A stretch of DNA of 64,000 nt from Pseudomonas beijingensis (GCF_030687295.1 NZ_CP117425.1:2174001-2238000); one strand, 5' to 3'. Counted from the stretch's first letter, positions 27,386 through 37,198 are shown. Numbers and translations: made by a program. The notes: generated from the sequence alone by a model not told the origin.

Positions 27386-28585
27386 TCAAATGGCGCCGTC
27401 GCTGCGCAGTCTGGCGATCTGCTGTGCATCGTAGCCCAGCTCGCCGAGCACTTGGGCGTTGTGTTCACCCAGCGCCGGGCCGACCCATTCGCAGGTGCCT
27501 GGGGTGTCGGAAAGTTTCGGTACGATCCCCGGCATCTTGAACGACTTGCCGTCCGGCAGCTTGGCCTGCAGGAACATCTCTCGGGCGAGGAACTGCGGGT
27601 CGCTGAACATATCTTCGGCGCTGAAGATCCGACTGGCCGGCACGCCGGCCTGGTTCAGTTGGTCGATAACGCTATCGAGCGGCAGCGCGTTGACCCAGCG
27701 ATCGATCACGCCGTAGAGCTCATCGCGCCGGCTGTCACGGCCATCATTGCTGGCCAGTTGCGGGTCATTGGCCAGGTCGTCACGGCCGATGATCTGCATG
27801 AAGCGCTTGAAAATCGCATCGCCGTTGGCGCCAATCTGCACATGCTTGCCATCGGCGCTGGTGTGGATGGACGAGGGGGTGATGCCGGGCATGATATTGC
27901 CGGTGCGCTCGCGGATGAACCCGAACACATCGAACTCCGGCACCATGCTTTCCATCATGGCGAAAATCGCCTCGTACAAGGCCACGTCCACCACTTGTCC
28001 AGTGCCGCCGTTGATCTCGCGGTGACGCAGGGCCATCAATCCGCCAATCACCCCCCAGAGGGCGGCGATGGAGTCGCCGATGGAGATCCCGGTGCGCACT
28101 GGCGGGCGGTCGTCGAAGCCGGTGATGTAGCGCAGGCCGCCCATGGATTCGCCCACCGCGCCAAACCCCGGTTGGTCTTTCATCGGCCCGGTCTGGCCGA
28201 AGCCCGAAAGTCGCACCATCACCAGTTTCGGGTTCAGTGCATGCAGCACATCCCAGCCCAGGCCGAGCTTTTCCAATACGCCGGGGCGAAAGTTCTCGAT
28301 CAGGATGTCGGCTTCGCCGAGCAGTTTTTTCAGGATCGCCAGGCCTTCAGGGTGCTTGAGATTCAAGGTCAGGGACTTCTTGTTGCGTGCCTGGACGAAC
28401 CACCACAGCGAGGTGCCTTCGTACAGCTTGCGCCACTTGCGCAGCGGATCACCGCCATCGGGCGATTCGACCTTGATGACTTCGGCACCGAATTCGCCGC
28501 AGATGCGCGAGGCGAAGGGCCCGGCGATCAAGGTGCCAAGTTCGATGACTTTGACGCCGGCAAGGGGTTTGGCAGTAAGCGACAT
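27386..28585 (-). CDS. CaiB/BaiF family (family III) CoA-transferase
   Basis: A 399-residue CoA-transferase starting at ATG 28585 (MSLTAKPLAGVKVIELGTLIAGPFA). Family III marks are the N-terminal GVKVIELG, FGAEVIKVE, NKKSLTLNLKHPEG, ENFRPGVLEKLGLG and the nucleophilic aspartate D171 in GISIGDSIAALWG. It moves CoA between a thioester and a carboxylic acid; the acids are not identifiable. No acyl-CoA dehydrogenase partner is adjacent: the tandem REP array lies downstream and yaeQ is divergent upstream. Confidence 0.9.
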   Translation of the reverse strand: MSLTAKPLAGVKVIELGTLIAGPFASRICGEFGAEVIKVESPDGGDPLRKWRKLYEGTSLWWFVQARNKKSLTLNLKHPEGLAILKKLLGEADILIENFRPGVLEKLGLGWDVLHALNPKLVMVRLSGFGQTGPMKDQPGFGAVGESMGGLRYITGFDDRPPVRTGISIGDSIAALWGVIGGLMALRHREINGGTGQVVDVALYEAIFAMMESMVPEFDVFGFIRERTGNIMPGITPSSIHTSADGKHVQIGANGDAIFKRFMQIIGRDDLANDPQLASNDGRDSRRDELYGVIDRWVNALPLDSVIDQLNQAGVPASRIFSAEDMFSDPQFLAREMFLQAKLPDGKSFKMPGIVPKLSDTPGTCEWVGPALGEHNAQVLGELGYDAQQIARLRSDGAI

Positions 28586-28732
28586 GACGGATCCTGTAGC
28601 ACAAAGGCAGAACGAATAGAGCGTTTTATCATAGGCCAAGGCCGGTCGCCGCAGGTTGATGGTCGGCAATTCGTGGATTGCCCGCGTCATCGGTTAGACT
28701 TGCCGCCTTTCCTCGTATCAAGAAGCCCGTTC

Positions 28733-29275
28733 ATGGCCCAGCCGTCCACGACCTACAAGTTTGAACTGAACCTCACCGACCTCGACCGCAATGTGTACGA
28801 GAATGTGAAGCAGACCATCGCCCGCCACCCTTCGGAAACCGAAGAGCGCATGACCGTGCGCCTGCTGGCGTACGCGTTCTGGTACAACGAGCTGCTGGCG
28901 TTTGGTCGTGGTCTGTCAGACGTCGATGAGCCTGCGCTGTGGGAAAAGAGCCTGGATGACCGTGTGCTGCACTGGATCGAAGTCGGCCAGCCGGATGCCG
29001 ATCGCCTGACCTGGTGCTCGCGCCGGACCGAGCGCACCAGCCTGCTGGCCTATGGCAGCCTGCGGGTGTGGGAAGGCAAGGTGATCCCGGCGGTCAAGAA
29101 CCTGAAGAACGTCAACATCGCCGCCGTGCCCCAGGAAGTACTCGAAACCCTGGCCAAGGACATGCCCCGGGTGATCAAGTGGGATGTGATGATCAGCGAG
29201 GGCACGATTTTCGTGACCGACGACCGTGGCCAGCATGAAGTCCAGCTGCAATGGTTGCTGGGCGAGCGTGGTTGA
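28733..29275 (+). CDS. yaeQ: YaeQ family protein
   Basis: A 180-residue soluble protein. The start is ATG 28733 (MAQPSTTYKFELNLTDLDRNVYE). The conserved YaeQ pieces are TYKFELNLTDLDRNVYE, ETEERMTVRLLAYAFWY and the late EVLETLAKDMPR. The fold is related to the PD-(D/E)XK nuclease superfamily and E. coli YaeQ was reported to compensate for RfaH loss, but its biochemical role is unclear. It is divergent from the CoA-transferase and followed by a REPIN. Confidence 0.9.
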   Translation: MAQPSTTYKFELNLTDLDRNVYENVKQTIARHPSETEERMTVRLLAYAFWYNELLAFGRGLSDVDEPALWEKSLDDRVLHWIEVGQPDADRLTWCSRRTERTSLLAYGSLRVWEGKVIPAVKNLKNVNIAAVPQEVLETLAKDMPRVIKWDVMISEGTIFVTDDRGQHEVQLQWLLGERG

Positions 29276-29305
29276 GCCATTGACCCGGTATTGAGTGAAC
29301 TCATT

Positions 29306-29393
29306 GTGGGAGCGAGCTTGCTCGCGAAGACGGCAGATCAGTCTGCATTGATGTTGAATGTGCCGCCGCATTCGCGAGCAAGCTCGCTCCCAC
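29306..29393. repeat. REPIN
   Basis: An 88-bp inverted pair of GTGGGAGCGAGCTTGCTCGC with a spacer containing CTGCATTGATGTTGAATGTG, close to the spacers at 5857 and 5992. It fills most of the yaeQ-recJ gap. Confidence 0.88.
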
Positions 29394-29447
29394 CCAAGCG
29401 TTCCTTGCCACAACCTTCATGATTTCCAGAGAAAATTTCGTCACCCC

Positions 29448-31160
29448 ATGCGCATAGAACCCCGCCAACTGCCCGACACCACCCTGCCATTCCTCGGTGA
29501 CCTGCCGCCCCTGTTGACCCGCCTGTACGCAGCACGCGGCGTGCAGTCCGAGGCTGAGCTGGACAAGAGCCTGGCGCGCTTGATTCCCTTTCAGCAGCTC
29601 AAGGGGATCGACGCCGCGGTGGATCTGCTGGTGACGGCGTTGGAGCAGCGCCAGCGCATCCTGATCGTGGGGGACTTCGATGCCGATGGCGCGACCGCCA
29701 GCACCGTGGGCATGCTGGGCTTGCGCCTGCTCGGTGCGGCCCATGTCGATTACCTGGTGCCTAATCGCTTCGAATATGGCTACGGACTGACCCCGGAAAT
29801 CGTCGAAGTTGCCTTGACCCGCGAACCGCAGTTGCTGATCACCGTGGATAACGGCATCTCCAGCGTGGAAGGCGTGGCGGCGGCGAAAGCGGCGGGGCTC
29901 CAGGTGCTGGTCACCGACCACCACTTGCCTGGCCTCGAATTGCCGGCGGCCGATGCCATCGTCAATCCGAACCAGCCGGGCTGCGAATTCCCGAGCAAGG
30001 CCCTGGCCGGTGTCGGGGTGATTTTCTATGTGCTGATGGCCCTGCGGGCGCGTCTGCGCAGCCTGGGCTGGTACGCGAGCACACCCCAGCCGAACATCGG
30101 TGAATTGCTCGACCTGGTGGCCCTGGGCAGCGTGGCCGACGTGGTGCCCCTGGACGCGAATAACCGGATCCTGGTGCACCAGGGCCTGGAACGGATTCGC
30201 GCCGGACGCGCCCGGCCCGGCATCAAGGCGATCCTGGAAGTGGCCAAGCGCGACGCTGCACGGATTACCTCCACCGACCTCGGATTTATCCTCGGGCCGC
30301 GTCTGAATGCGGCCGGGCGCCTGGACGACATGAGCCTGGGCATCGAATGCCTGCTCACCGACGACCCGGCCCTGGCGCGGGAGATGGCGGCGCAACTGGA
30401 CGGCATGAACCAGGACCGCAAGTCCATCGAGCAGGGCATGCAGCGTGAAGCCCTGGCCCAGCTCAAGGACCTGCCGGTGGAGTCGATGCCATTCGGTTTG
30501 TGCCTGTTCGATCCTCAGTGGCACCAAGGGGTGATCGGCATCCTCGCCTCGCGGATGAAAGAGCGTTATTTCCGCCCGACCATTGCCTTTGCCGATGCCG
30601 GGGACGGCTTGCTCAAGGGTTCGGGTCGTTCGGTACCGGGCTTTCACATTCGCGATGCGCTGAGCGTGGTGGCGGCGCAGCATCCGACCCTGATCAGCAA
30701 GTACGGCGGTCACGCCATGGCGGCGGGGCTGACGCTGCCGGAGGCGAATTTTCCGTTGTTCGCCGAAGCGTTCGACGCGGAAGTGCGTCGGCAATTGCGC
30801 GAAGAAGACCTGACCGGCCGACTGTTGTCGGACGGCACCTTGGCGGTGGAGGAATTCCACCTGGAGCTGGCCCGGGCGCTGCGCCATGCCGGTCCCTGGG
30901 GCCAGCATTTCCCGGAGCCGATGTTCCATGGCGTGTTCCAGTTGGTCGAACAACGCGTGGTGGGCGAACGGCACCTGAAGGTCATCCTCAAGAGCGAGTG
31001 CGGCTCGGTGAAGCTCGATGGTATCGCCTTTGGCATCGACCGCGAGATCTGGCCCAACCCTACCGTGCGCTGGGTGGAGCTGGCCTACAAGCTCGACCTC
31101 AACGAGTTCCGCGGCCAGGAAACGGTGCAGTTGATGATTGCCCATATCGAGCCGCGGTAG
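29448..31160 (+). CDS. recJ: Single-stranded-DNA-specific exonuclease RecJ
   Basis: A 570-residue 5'-3' exonuclease of the DHH superfamily used in RecF-pathway repair and mismatch repair. The start is ATG 29448 (MRIEPRQLPDTTLPFLG). Metal-binding motifs are visible: IVGDFDADGATAS with aspartates 76, 78 and 80, LITVDNGISS, and VTDHHLPG. The DHHA1 domain lies at about 330-460 (HQGVIGILASRMKERYFRPT, GSGRSVPGFHIRDAL, GGHAMAAGLTL), then the OB-fold end. Length and motif order are complete. Confidence 0.96.
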   Translation: MRIEPRQLPDTTLPFLGDLPPLLTRLYAARGVQSEAELDKSLARLIPFQQLKGIDAAVDLLVTALEQRQRILIVGDFDADGATASTVGMLGLRLLGAAHVDYLVPNRFEYGYGLTPEIVEVALTREPQLLITVDNGISSVEGVAAAKAAGLQVLVTDHHLPGLELPAADAIVNPNQPGCEFPSKALAGVGVIFYVLMALRARLRSLGWYASTPQPNIGELLDLVALGSVADVVPLDANNRILVHQGLERIRAGRARPGIKAILEVAKRDAARITSTDLGFILGPRLNAAGRLDDMSLGIECLLTDDPALAREMAAQLDGMNQDRKSIEQGMQREALAQLKDLPVESMPFGLCLFDPQWHQGVIGILASRMKERYFRPTIAFADAGDGLLKGSGRSVPGFHIRDALSVVAAQHPTLISKYGGHAMAAGLTLPEANFPLFAEAFDAEVRRQLREEDLTGRLLSDGTLAVEEFHLELARALRHAGPWGQHFPEPMFHGVFQLVEQRVVGERHLKVILKSECGSVKLDGIAFGIDREIWPNPTVRWVELAYKLDLNEFRGQETVQLMIAHIEPR

Positions 31161-31192
31161 ACACAAGTGTTATCTATCAGGTGATAGCACTT

Positions 31193-31326
31193 GTGGCGAG
31201 GGGATTTATCCCCGCTCGGCTGCGAAGCAGTCGTGGAACCGGCCAGCGCCGTTTGGCTGAGGAAATGCGGTGCAGGAATATTTAGGGGCTGCTGCGCAGC
31301 CCAGCGGGGATAAATCCCCTCGCCAC
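31193..31326. repeat. REP family 2 inverted pair
   Basis: GTGGCGAGGGGATTTATCCC at the left and its inverse at the right enclose a 134-bp element with GGGGCTGCTGCGCAGCCC. The rest of the 393-bp gap between recJ and the oxidoreductase shows no gene. Confidence 0.85.
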
Positions 31327-31553
31327 ACAGTGACCGACCCAAGCAGGAGCAAGCCCTCTCGTCACACCGTCGGTTTTTAAGTTCTGAACCCTCCATCCTT
31401 CCGGGTTGTCGACTAGGCTCTAAGCACTGCTTGATAGCCCTTGTGACGTCTTGTCGAATTTTTTGCCCGCGGGGGCGGGTGTTGCACCTTTTGTCACTCG
31501 TCGACTGTTCAAACAGAACCCTGGAGCCTGCCCACTGATTCGAGAGGTGCCCC

Positions 31554-32660
31554 ATGAGTCTGCTGCTGGAACCCTATACCCTTCGCCAATTGACCCTGCC
31601 CAATCGCATCGCGGTATCGCCGATGTGCCAGTATTCGAGCACCGATGGCCTGGCCAACGATTGGCACCTGGTGCACTTGGGCAGCCGCGCCGTGGGCGGT
31701 GCCGGCCTGGTGTTCACCGAAGCCACCGCCGTGACCGCCGACGGCCGCATCACCGCCCAGGACCTGGGGCTGTGGAACGACGAACAGATCGAACCCTTGC
31801 AACGCATCACCCGCTTCATCACCGCCCAAGGGGCCGTGCCGGGCATCCAACTGGCCCATGCCGGGCGCAAGGCCAGCACCTGGCGGCCCTGGCTGGGCAA
31901 GCATGGCAGCGTCAAACCGGCCGACGGCGGCTGGGTGCCGGTCGGCCCGTCGCCGATTGCCTTCGACCCGCAACACACCCAGCCGGTGCAGTTGGACGAG
32001 GGGCAGATCGCCGATTTGATCCAGGCCTTCGTGGATGCGGCCAAGCGCGCCCTCACGGCCGGCTTCAAGGTGGTCGAGGTCCACGCGGCCCATGGTTATC
32101 TGCTGCATCAGTTCCTGTCGCCCTTGAGCAATCAGCGGCGCGATCAATACGGCGGCTCGTTCGAGAACCGCATCCGCCTGGTACTGCAAGTCACCGAAGC
32201 AATCCGGGCCGTATGGCCTGAAGAGCTGCCGGTGTTCGTTCGCGTCTCGGCCACCGATTGGGTCGAGGATGGTTGGAACCCGGATGAAACCGTGGAGTTG
32301 GCGCGGCGCTTCAGGGCGCTGGGGGTGGACCTGATCGATGTGTCATCGGGGGGTACGGCCGCCAATGCGGAAATTCCCACCGGCCCGGGTTACCAGACCC
32401 GCTTTGCCGAACGGGTGCGCAAGGAGTCGGAAATCGCCACCGGTACCGTCGGCATGATCACCGAACCGGCCCAGGCCGAACACATCCTGCGCACCTGCCA
32501 GGCCGACATCATTTTCCTGGCCCGCGAATTGTTGCGCGATCCGTACTGGGCCCTGCATGCCGATGATGACCTGGGCGGCCGCAAGGCCACATGGCCGGCG
32601 CAGTACCAGCGAGCCACCCATCGGGACCAGCCGATTCATGAGTCGGATTTGCGGGACTGA
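31554..32660 (+). CDS. Old Yellow Enzyme family NADH:flavin oxidoreductase
   Basis: A 368-residue FMN ene-reductase. It has the family pieces LPNRIAVSPMCQYSS at the N-terminus, IQLAHAGRKAS, the substrate-binding HAAHGYLLHQFLSP and DQYGGSFENRIRL. The cysteine in PMCQYS and the short length put it in the YqjM/XenA-like (class III) group, rather than the classical OYE1 group. It would reduce activated C=C bonds or nitro-compounds with NAD(P)H. The natural substrate is not known. A strong terminator follows directly. Confidence 0.9.
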   Translation: MSLLLEPYTLRQLTLPNRIAVSPMCQYSSTDGLANDWHLVHLGSRAVGGAGLVFTEATAVTADGRITAQDLGLWNDEQIEPLQRITRFITAQGAVPGIQLAHAGRKASTWRPWLGKHGSVKPADGGWVPVGPSPIAFDPQHTQPVQLDEGQIADLIQAFVDAAKRALTAGFKVVEVHAAHGYLLHQFLSPLSNQRRDQYGGSFENRIRLVLQVTEAIRAVWPEELPVFVRVSATDWVEDGWNPDETVELARRFRALGVDLIDVSSGGTAANAEIPTGPGYQTRFAERVRKESEIATGTVGMITEPAQAEHILRTCQADIIFLARELLRDPYWALHADDDLGGRKATWPAQYQRATHRDQPIHESDLRD

Positions 32661-32674
32661 GGGCCCGATAAAAC

Positions 32675-32710
32675 AAAAAGCCCCGGTCGTTATTGGCCGG
32701 GGCTTTTGTT
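32675..32710. terminator. Bidirectional terminator between OYE gene and opgD
   Basis: AAAAAGCCCCGG pairs with CCGGGGCTTTT across a TCGTTATTGG loop, with an A-run before and a T-run after. It serves the OYE gene and could also stop transcripts arriving from opgD. Confidence 0.85.
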
Positions 32711-32746
32711 TATCGGGCTGGATTATTCGGTGGCTGTAGCGGCCTC

Positions 32747-32826
32747 ATCGCGAGCAAGCTCGCTCCCACAGGGTATGTGTGAACGACACAAATCCACTGT
32801 GGGAGCGAGCTTGCTCGCGATGGGGC
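32747..32826. repeat. REP pair in the reversed (outward) arrangement
   Basis: CGCGAGCAAGCTCGCTCCCAC comes first and GTGGGAGCGAGCTTGCTCGC second, the opposite of the common REPIN order. The 29-bp spacer contains GTGAACGACACAAATCCAC, the reverse complement of the spacer string of the element at 9124, so both derive from one mobile unit. Confidence 0.85.
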
Positions 32827-32848
32827 CAGCCCAAGTACCGGATCAATA

Positions 32849-34477
32849 TCAGGGGTACTTACGCTTATCCGGCGCCGGCGGGAAGTACTGATACAACCAG
32901 GTCTCGCTCAAGGTGCGGTCCTTGGTGCGAATGAACAGGCGCATCTGCACTGGGTCCACCCGATCGTCGGTCGGGTACCAGTCGAACGTGATGCGATAGC
33001 CCTTGATTGCATCCAGTACCAACACGTTGAAGTCCTTCACCTCGCCGTGGGAGCAGGTCACCACCGGTTCGATGCCGGTGCCCGGTGGCAGTTGGTCGAG
33101 GCCGCCGCCGCTGAAGTCCACGGCGAAACGACGTGCCCAGACGCTCGGGTAATGCTCGCCCGGTGCCCAGCCTTCGATGAAGCCGCCCATGCCTGAACGG
33201 GTGGCGTCGACGTGGGCCAGGTCGGTGCTGACCGGCGGCAGCGCGCTCCAGTAGAGCTTGTAGCCGTAGTTCAGCGAGTCGCCGGCGGCCACCGGTTTTT
33301 TCGGCGTCCAGAACGCGACAATGTTGTCCAGGGTTTCGCCGGTGGTCGGGATCTCCAGCAGATCCACCGAGCCTTCGCCCCAGGCCGTCGTCGGTTCGAC
33401 CCACAGGCTTGGACGCTTGCTGTACCAGTCCACGGTGTCCTGGTAACTGGCAAAGTCGTGGTCGGTCTGTACCAGGCCGAAACCTTTCGGATTGTTGTCG
33501 GCGAAGGCATTGAATTGCAGGGTCGCGGGGTTGTTCAACGGCCGGCAGACCCACTCGCCGTTGCCGCGCCACATGGCCAGCCGGTCGGAGTCATGGATTT
33601 GCGGGTGGATGGTGTCGCACATGCGCCGTTCGACGGTGCCGCAGCTGAACATGCTGGTCATGGGGGCGATGCCCAATTGCTGGATCGCGGTACGGGCGTT
33701 GATGTGCGCGTCGATCTCCATCACCACCCGGGTCGGCTGGCAATCGATGTCGAACCGATAGGCTCCGGTGGCGCTGGGGGAGTCGAGCAGGGCGTAGACC
33801 ACGAAGCGGGTACTGTTCTTGTCCGGGGTTTCGAACCAGAACTTGGTGAAATCCGGGAACTCCTCTTGCTTCTTGGCGTAGGTGTCGATGGCCAAGCCGC
33901 GGGCCGACAGCCCGTACTGGCCGCTGGCATCCACGGCGCGGAAGTAGCTGGCCCCCAGGAACGAAACGATGTCGTGCCGAGCCAGCTCCGGCGCCTTGAA
34001 GACACGAAAGCCGGCGAAGCCCAGGTCACCCGTCAGTTGCGAGGTGTTGACCGTGGTTTTCTCGTAGTTGAACAGTTCCGGACGGAAGTGCACCTCACGG
34101 GCCATGCGCGTCTTCGGGTCGACGCTGTACATGCGCACCGGCTGCTTGAAGCCCATGCCAACGTGGAAGAACTGCGCATCCAGTTGCCGCCCTTCCAGGT
34201 CATTCCATAACGAGTGATTGACGTCGTATTGGATGGCGTTGAACTGCAACGGCGACATTTGCGCCAGGGTCGGTGGCAGGACTTGCTTGGTGTCGGCGTA
34301 GCGGCTCTCGGCCAGCCGCTTGGCCTGATCCTTCAAACCGTTGAAATCGAAGGGACGGGCTTCGCCGTCGGCAGTCTGATCGGCGGCCCAGGCGCGTGCG
34401 GCCATGAGCCCGGAGGCCGACAACCCGGTGTAGGCGGCGAAGGCCATGGAGGCCTTGAGCAGATTCCTGCGGTGCAT
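32849..34477 (-). CDS. opgD: Periplasmic glucan biosynthesis protein OpgD (MdoD)
   Basis: A 542-residue periplasmic protein starting at ATG 34477, chosen because it gives a twin-arginine signal peptide ([26 protein letters not shown]). Family regions are [40 protein letters not shown], the mid-domain GASYFRAV and the C-terminal WLYQYFPP. OpgD shapes osmoregulated periplasmic glucans and belongs to the MdoG/OpgG family. The Tat signal favours OpgD over OpgG, whose signal is Sec-type. It stands alone; no opgH is adjacent. Confidence 0.92.
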   Translation of the reverse strand: MHRRNLLKASMAFAAYTGLSASGLMAARAWAADQTADGEARPFDFNGLKDQAKRLAESRYADTKQVLPPTLAQMSPLQFNAIQYDVNHSLWNDLEGRQLDAQFFHVGMGFKQPVRMYSVDPKTRMAREVHFRPELFNYEKTTVNTSQLTGDLGFAGFRVFKAPELARHDIVSFLGASYFRAVDASGQYGLSARGLAIDTYAKKQEEFPDFTKFWFETPDKNSTRFVVYALLDSPSATGAYRFDIDCQPTRVVMEIDAHINARTAIQQLGIAPMTSMFSCGTVERRMCDTIHPQIHDSDRLAMWRGNGEWVCRPLNNPATLQFNAFADNNPKGFGLVQTDHDFASYQDTVDWYSKRPSLWVEPTTAWGEGSVDLLEIPTTGETLDNIVAFWTPKKPVAAGDSLNYGYKLYWSALPPVSTDLAHVDATRSGMGGFIEGWAPGEHYPSVWARRFAVDFSGGGLDQLPPGTGIEPVVTCSHGEVKDFNVLVLDAIKGYRITFDWYPTDDRVDPVQMRLFIRTKDRTLSETWLYQYFPPAPDKRKYP

Positions 34478-34837
34478 AAATAAACCTTTCTCGAAACAAT
34501 CCCGAGCCGATCCTGGCAACAGAGACTGGTAAAGGAGTTCGGACATGCCTTTGGCCAAACGCGACGAACGTTAGAACAGATGCCTGAGAGCTGGATCGGT
34601 TCACCGAGGCGCAAAATCATAGGGGAAATACAGGCTTCGAGAGAAAGGAAAGCGTGGCCAAGTCAAATTTTCTTACAGTTATTTCTTTTTTTATGTCGAT
34701 TCCAACTTTTTTTGACTAATTACTCTAAAACTCCCTTTTCACGCTTTGAATCCTCCCTATTCTTTAGCGTGATAGACGAGCCAACCCGGGTTCAGACGGC
34801 GCTATCAGGTCAACCTCGACGTAAAGAAGGACAACTC
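34478..34837. other. AT-rich 360-bp intergenic region
   Basis: The stretch 34660-34770 is clearly more AT-rich than its neighbours, with T-runs and a TTGACTAATTAC string. It is divergent between opgD and the small gene at 34838, so it probably carries promoters for both. No convincing complete -35/-10 pair, repeat or RNA structure was found. Confidence 0.45.
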
Positions 34838-35023
34838 ATGACAAAAATACAGGGCATTACCGAAATGCTGGGGATCTTTCCAGGCCTGACCAACCCGCGC
34901 AGGACACGCCGGCTCAGCCTGGAAGAATTGAGACTGGTCGAGCGCTATCGGGAGTTGTCGGAAAACGACCGCATCGCCATGCGCTACCTGGTGGATGCGA
35001 TGCGCAGTGTTTCGCGGTTTTGA
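34838..35023 (+). CDS. Small conserved-looking protein of unknown function (61 aa)
   Basis: A 61-residue soluble protein starting at ATG 34838 behind AGAAGGA at 34825-34831, an excellent ribosome binding site that decides the start. The sequence is MTKIQGITEMLGIFPGLTNP followed by a very basic RRTRRLSLEELRLVERYREL helix and an acidic/neutral helix ending in AMRSVSRF. No known domain is recognised. The well-placed Shine-Dalgarno, helical pattern and AT-rich upstream region argue that it is real. A regulatory or nucleic-acid-binding role is only a guess from the arginine cluster. Confidence 0.65.
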   Translation: MTKIQGITEMLGIFPGLTNPRRTRRLSLEELRLVERYRELSENDRIAMRYLVDAMRSVSRF

Positions 35024-35067
35024 AGCGTGGCGCAGGTGAGCGGCCGGGGCGGGAGCACCGGCCAACA

Positions 35068-35367
35068 TCACTCTGCCGACCAGTCCTGGGGACGTTCGGT
35101 GCGCTGGTGCAGTATCCGCAGCACCTGCAGTTGCCCATGCTTGAGCCGGTAGGGGGCAACGAATGGGTAGCGTGTCAGCACCAGCTCTCGAATATCGGGA
35201 ACGAGCGAGGGACGTCCCGAACCGGGAAAGCGTTGCAGTTGGCGCAGTGTCTCCAGGATAGCGCGGATGGCATCATCGGCGCCTTCCGCGCCGATAGCGC
35301 TTTGGTAATGTTCGTGAATCGAGTCGAGGTCACTCTGTGCTTTGTCGGTCAGTACGATGCTCGGCAC
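35068..35367 (-). CDS. parE: RelE/ParE family toxin
   Basis: A 99-residue toxin of the ParE/RelE fold, starting with GTG at 35367 (VPSIVLTDKAQSDLDSIHEHYQ). The typical ParE pieces are LTDKAQSDLDSIHEHY, RFPGSGRPSLVPDIRELVLTRYPFVAPYRL and VLRILHQRTERPQDW. The C-terminal histidine-containing RILHQRT is standard. It overlaps the upstream antitoxin gene by 38 bp, so it depends on antitoxin translation. Members poison gyrase or cleave mRNA; ParE-like gyrase action is inferred from sequence type only. Confidence 0.88.
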   Translation of the reverse strand: MPSIVLTDKAQSDLDSIHEHYQSAIGAEGADDAIRAILETLRQLQRFPGSGRPSLVPDIRELVLTRYPFVAPYRLKHGQLQVLRILHQRTERPQDWSAE

Positions 35368-35593
35368 GCTTTGCCCACTTAGCCTTCACGGCGTCCAGAT
35401 CGGTCAGATTTCCAGCGTCGGCATCGGCTATGCCTTCGCTGATGGCTTGCAGATGCCAGGATTCGGCTTCCACATATCGGACCAGTGCACGCTTGAGGTG
35501 ATACTGGCGGTCGCGGTCGGTGGCGGCAGCCAGCGAGTCCAGCTGTTGAGCCAGACCTTCTTCCACACGAAAGGACAAAACGGGCGAGGCCAT
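35330..35593 (-). CDS. Ribbon-helix-helix antitoxin (ParD/CopG-like)
   Basis: An 87-residue antitoxin from ATG 35593 (MASPVLSFRVEEGLAQQLDSLAAATDRDRQYHL in outline). The beta-strand VLSFRVEE followed by helices LAQQLDSLAAATDRDRQYHLKRAL fits the ribbon-helix-helix DNA-binding fold. The C-terminal half (ISEGIADADAGNLTDLDAVKAKW) is the usual toxin-wrapping segment. It precedes and overlaps the toxin gene. An inverted repeat 13 bp upstream of the start is a likely autoregulatory operator. Confidence 0.85.
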   Translation of the reverse strand: MASPVLSFRVEEGLAQQLDSLAAATDRDRQYHLKRALVRYVEAESWHLQAISEGIADADAGNLTDLDAVKAKWAKRAEHRTDRQSTE

Positions 35594-35606
35594 GGCTGAT
35601 CTCCAA

Positions 35607-35627
35607 GGTGTATACGTTGTAGACACC
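35607..35627 (-). promoter_or_regulatory. Inverted repeat, likely toxin-antitoxin operator
   Basis: GGTGTATAC-GTT-GTAGACACC is a 9+9 inverted repeat with one mismatch, just upstream of the antitoxin start. Ribbon-helix-helix antitoxins normally bind such sites to repress their own operon. Binding here is inferred. Confidence 0.5.
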
Positions 35628-35739
35628 CTAGGTGCTGCCAGGATTTCCGTCAACCGGCAGGCGTGCACCGATCGACGAAAACCTTAGCAGGGCGAACGCA
35701 GGGCAGGCGCGAGCATGTGTTGCCAACGTTGTCTTGTCG

Positions 35740-37164
35740 TCAATGCTTGAACATCACATGCCGCACCACCGTGTAATCCTCCAGCCCGTACATGGACATG
35801 TCCTTGCCATAGCCGGAACGTTTCTGACCGCCATGGGGCATTTCGCTGACGAGCATGAAGTGGGTGTTCACCCAGGTGCAACCGTATTGCAGGCGTGCCG
35901 ACAGGCGATGGGCGCGGCCGATGTCGGCGGTCCATACCGATGAGGCCAGGCCGTAGTCCGAATCGTTGGCCCAGGCCAGCACTTGCGCTTCGTCGAGGAA
36001 CGGGGTGACGGACACCACCGGCCCGAAGACTTCCCGGCGGACGATTTCGTCATCCTGCTGGGCGTCGGCCAGCACCGTGGGTTCGAAGAAGAACCCGTTG
36101 CCGTCCACGGCCTTGCCACCGGTGACCAGGCGGATATGCGGCTGGGCGATGGCCCGCTCGACGAAAGCGGCCACGCGGTCGCGGTGCTGGGCGGTGATCA
36201 GCGGGCCCATCTCGGTGTCGGATGCACCCTGCAGGCCGTACTTGATGCTGCCCACCGCGGCACCGAGCTTCTCGACGAACTGGTCATAGATGCCTTGCTG
36301 GGCATAGATGCGGCAGGCAGCGGTGCAGTCCTGGCCGGCGTTGTAGAACCCGAAGGTGCGGATGCCTTCCACGGCCGCGTCAATGTCGGCGTCGTCGAAA
36401 ATGATCACCGGGGCCTTGCCGCCCAGCTCCATGTGCATACGCTTGACGCTGTCGGAGGTGCTGGAAATGATGTTCGAGCCGGTGGCGATGGAGCCCGTCA
36501 GCGACACCATGCGCACTTTCGGGTGAGTGACCAGCGGGTTGCCGACGGTTGGCCCTCGGCCGAAGATCACGTTGAGCACGCCGGCCGGGAAAATCTCCGC
36601 CGCCAGTTCCGCCAGGCGCAGCGCCGTCAGCGGGGTTTGCTCCGAAGGCTTGAGCACCACGGTATTGCCGGCGGCGAGGGCCGGGGCGATTTTCCAGGCG
36701 ACCATCATCAGCGGGTAGTTCCACGGCGCGATGGAGGCGATGACGCCCACCGGGTCGCGACGGATCATCGAGGTGTGGCCCGGCAGGTATTCGCCGCCCG
36801 CCGAACCGCTCATGCAACGGCTGGCACCGGCAAAGAAGCGGAACACGTCGGCAATCGCCGGGATCTCGTCGTTCAGCGCAGCGCTCAAGGGTTTGCCGCA
36901 GTTGTCCGACTCCAGCTTCGCCAGTTCCTCGCCGTGTGCTTCGATGGCATCGGCCAGTTTGAGCAGCAGCAGGGAGCGGTCCTTGGGTGGCACTTGCGAC
37001 CAGGCCTCGAAGGCTGCGTCGGCGGCGCGCACGGCGGCATCGACCTGGGCTTCGCTGGCTTCGTTGATTTCCACCAGTACCCGGCCCAGCGATGGGTTGA
37101 ACACAGCCTGGCCAGGGCCTTCGCCGTTTACCAGGTGGCCGTTGATCAGCAGTTTGGTTTGCAT
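35740..37164 (-). CDS. patD: Gamma-aminobutyraldehyde dehydrogenase PatD
   Basis: A 474-residue NAD-dependent aldehyde dehydrogenase, the same length as E. coli PatD (YdcW). The start is ATG 37164 behind GAGGA; a start 27 bp upstream is less well placed. Visible family features are [20 protein letters not shown], the NAD-binding glycine region, catalytic glutamate in MELGGKAP and catalytic cysteine in [12 protein letters not shown]. It oxidises 4-aminobutanal, from putrescine, to GABA. It is the last gene of the ydcS-ydcT-ydcU-ydcV-patD block, the same order as in E. coli, with a REPIN between ydcV and patD. Confidence 0.9.
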   Translation of the reverse strand: MQTKLLINGHLVNGEGPGQAVFNPSLGRVLVEINEASEAQVDAAVRAADAAFEAWSQVPPKDRSLLLLKLADAIEAHGEELAKLESDNCGKPLSAALNDEIPAIADVFRFFAGASRCMSGSAGGEYLPGHTSMIRRDPVGVIASIAPWNYPLMMVAWKIAPALAAGNTVVLKPSEQTPLTALRLAELAAEIFPAGVLNVIFGRGPTVGNPLVTHPKVRMVSLTGSIATGSNIISSTSDSVKRMHMELGGKAPVIIFDDADIDAAVEGIRTFGFYNAGQDCTAACRIYAQQGIYDQFVEKLGAAVGSIKYGLQGASDTEMGPLITAQHRDRVAAFVERAIAQPHIRLVTGGKAVDGNGFFFEPTVLADAQQDDEIVRREVFGPVVSVTPFLDEAQVLAWANDSDYGLASSVWTADIGRAHRLSARLQYGCTWVNTHFMLVSEMPHGGQKRSGYGKDMSMYGLEDYTVVRHVMFKH

Positions 37165-37198
37165 GTCCAAGTCCTCTTGAAGGTTTCCCAAGTCCCCT

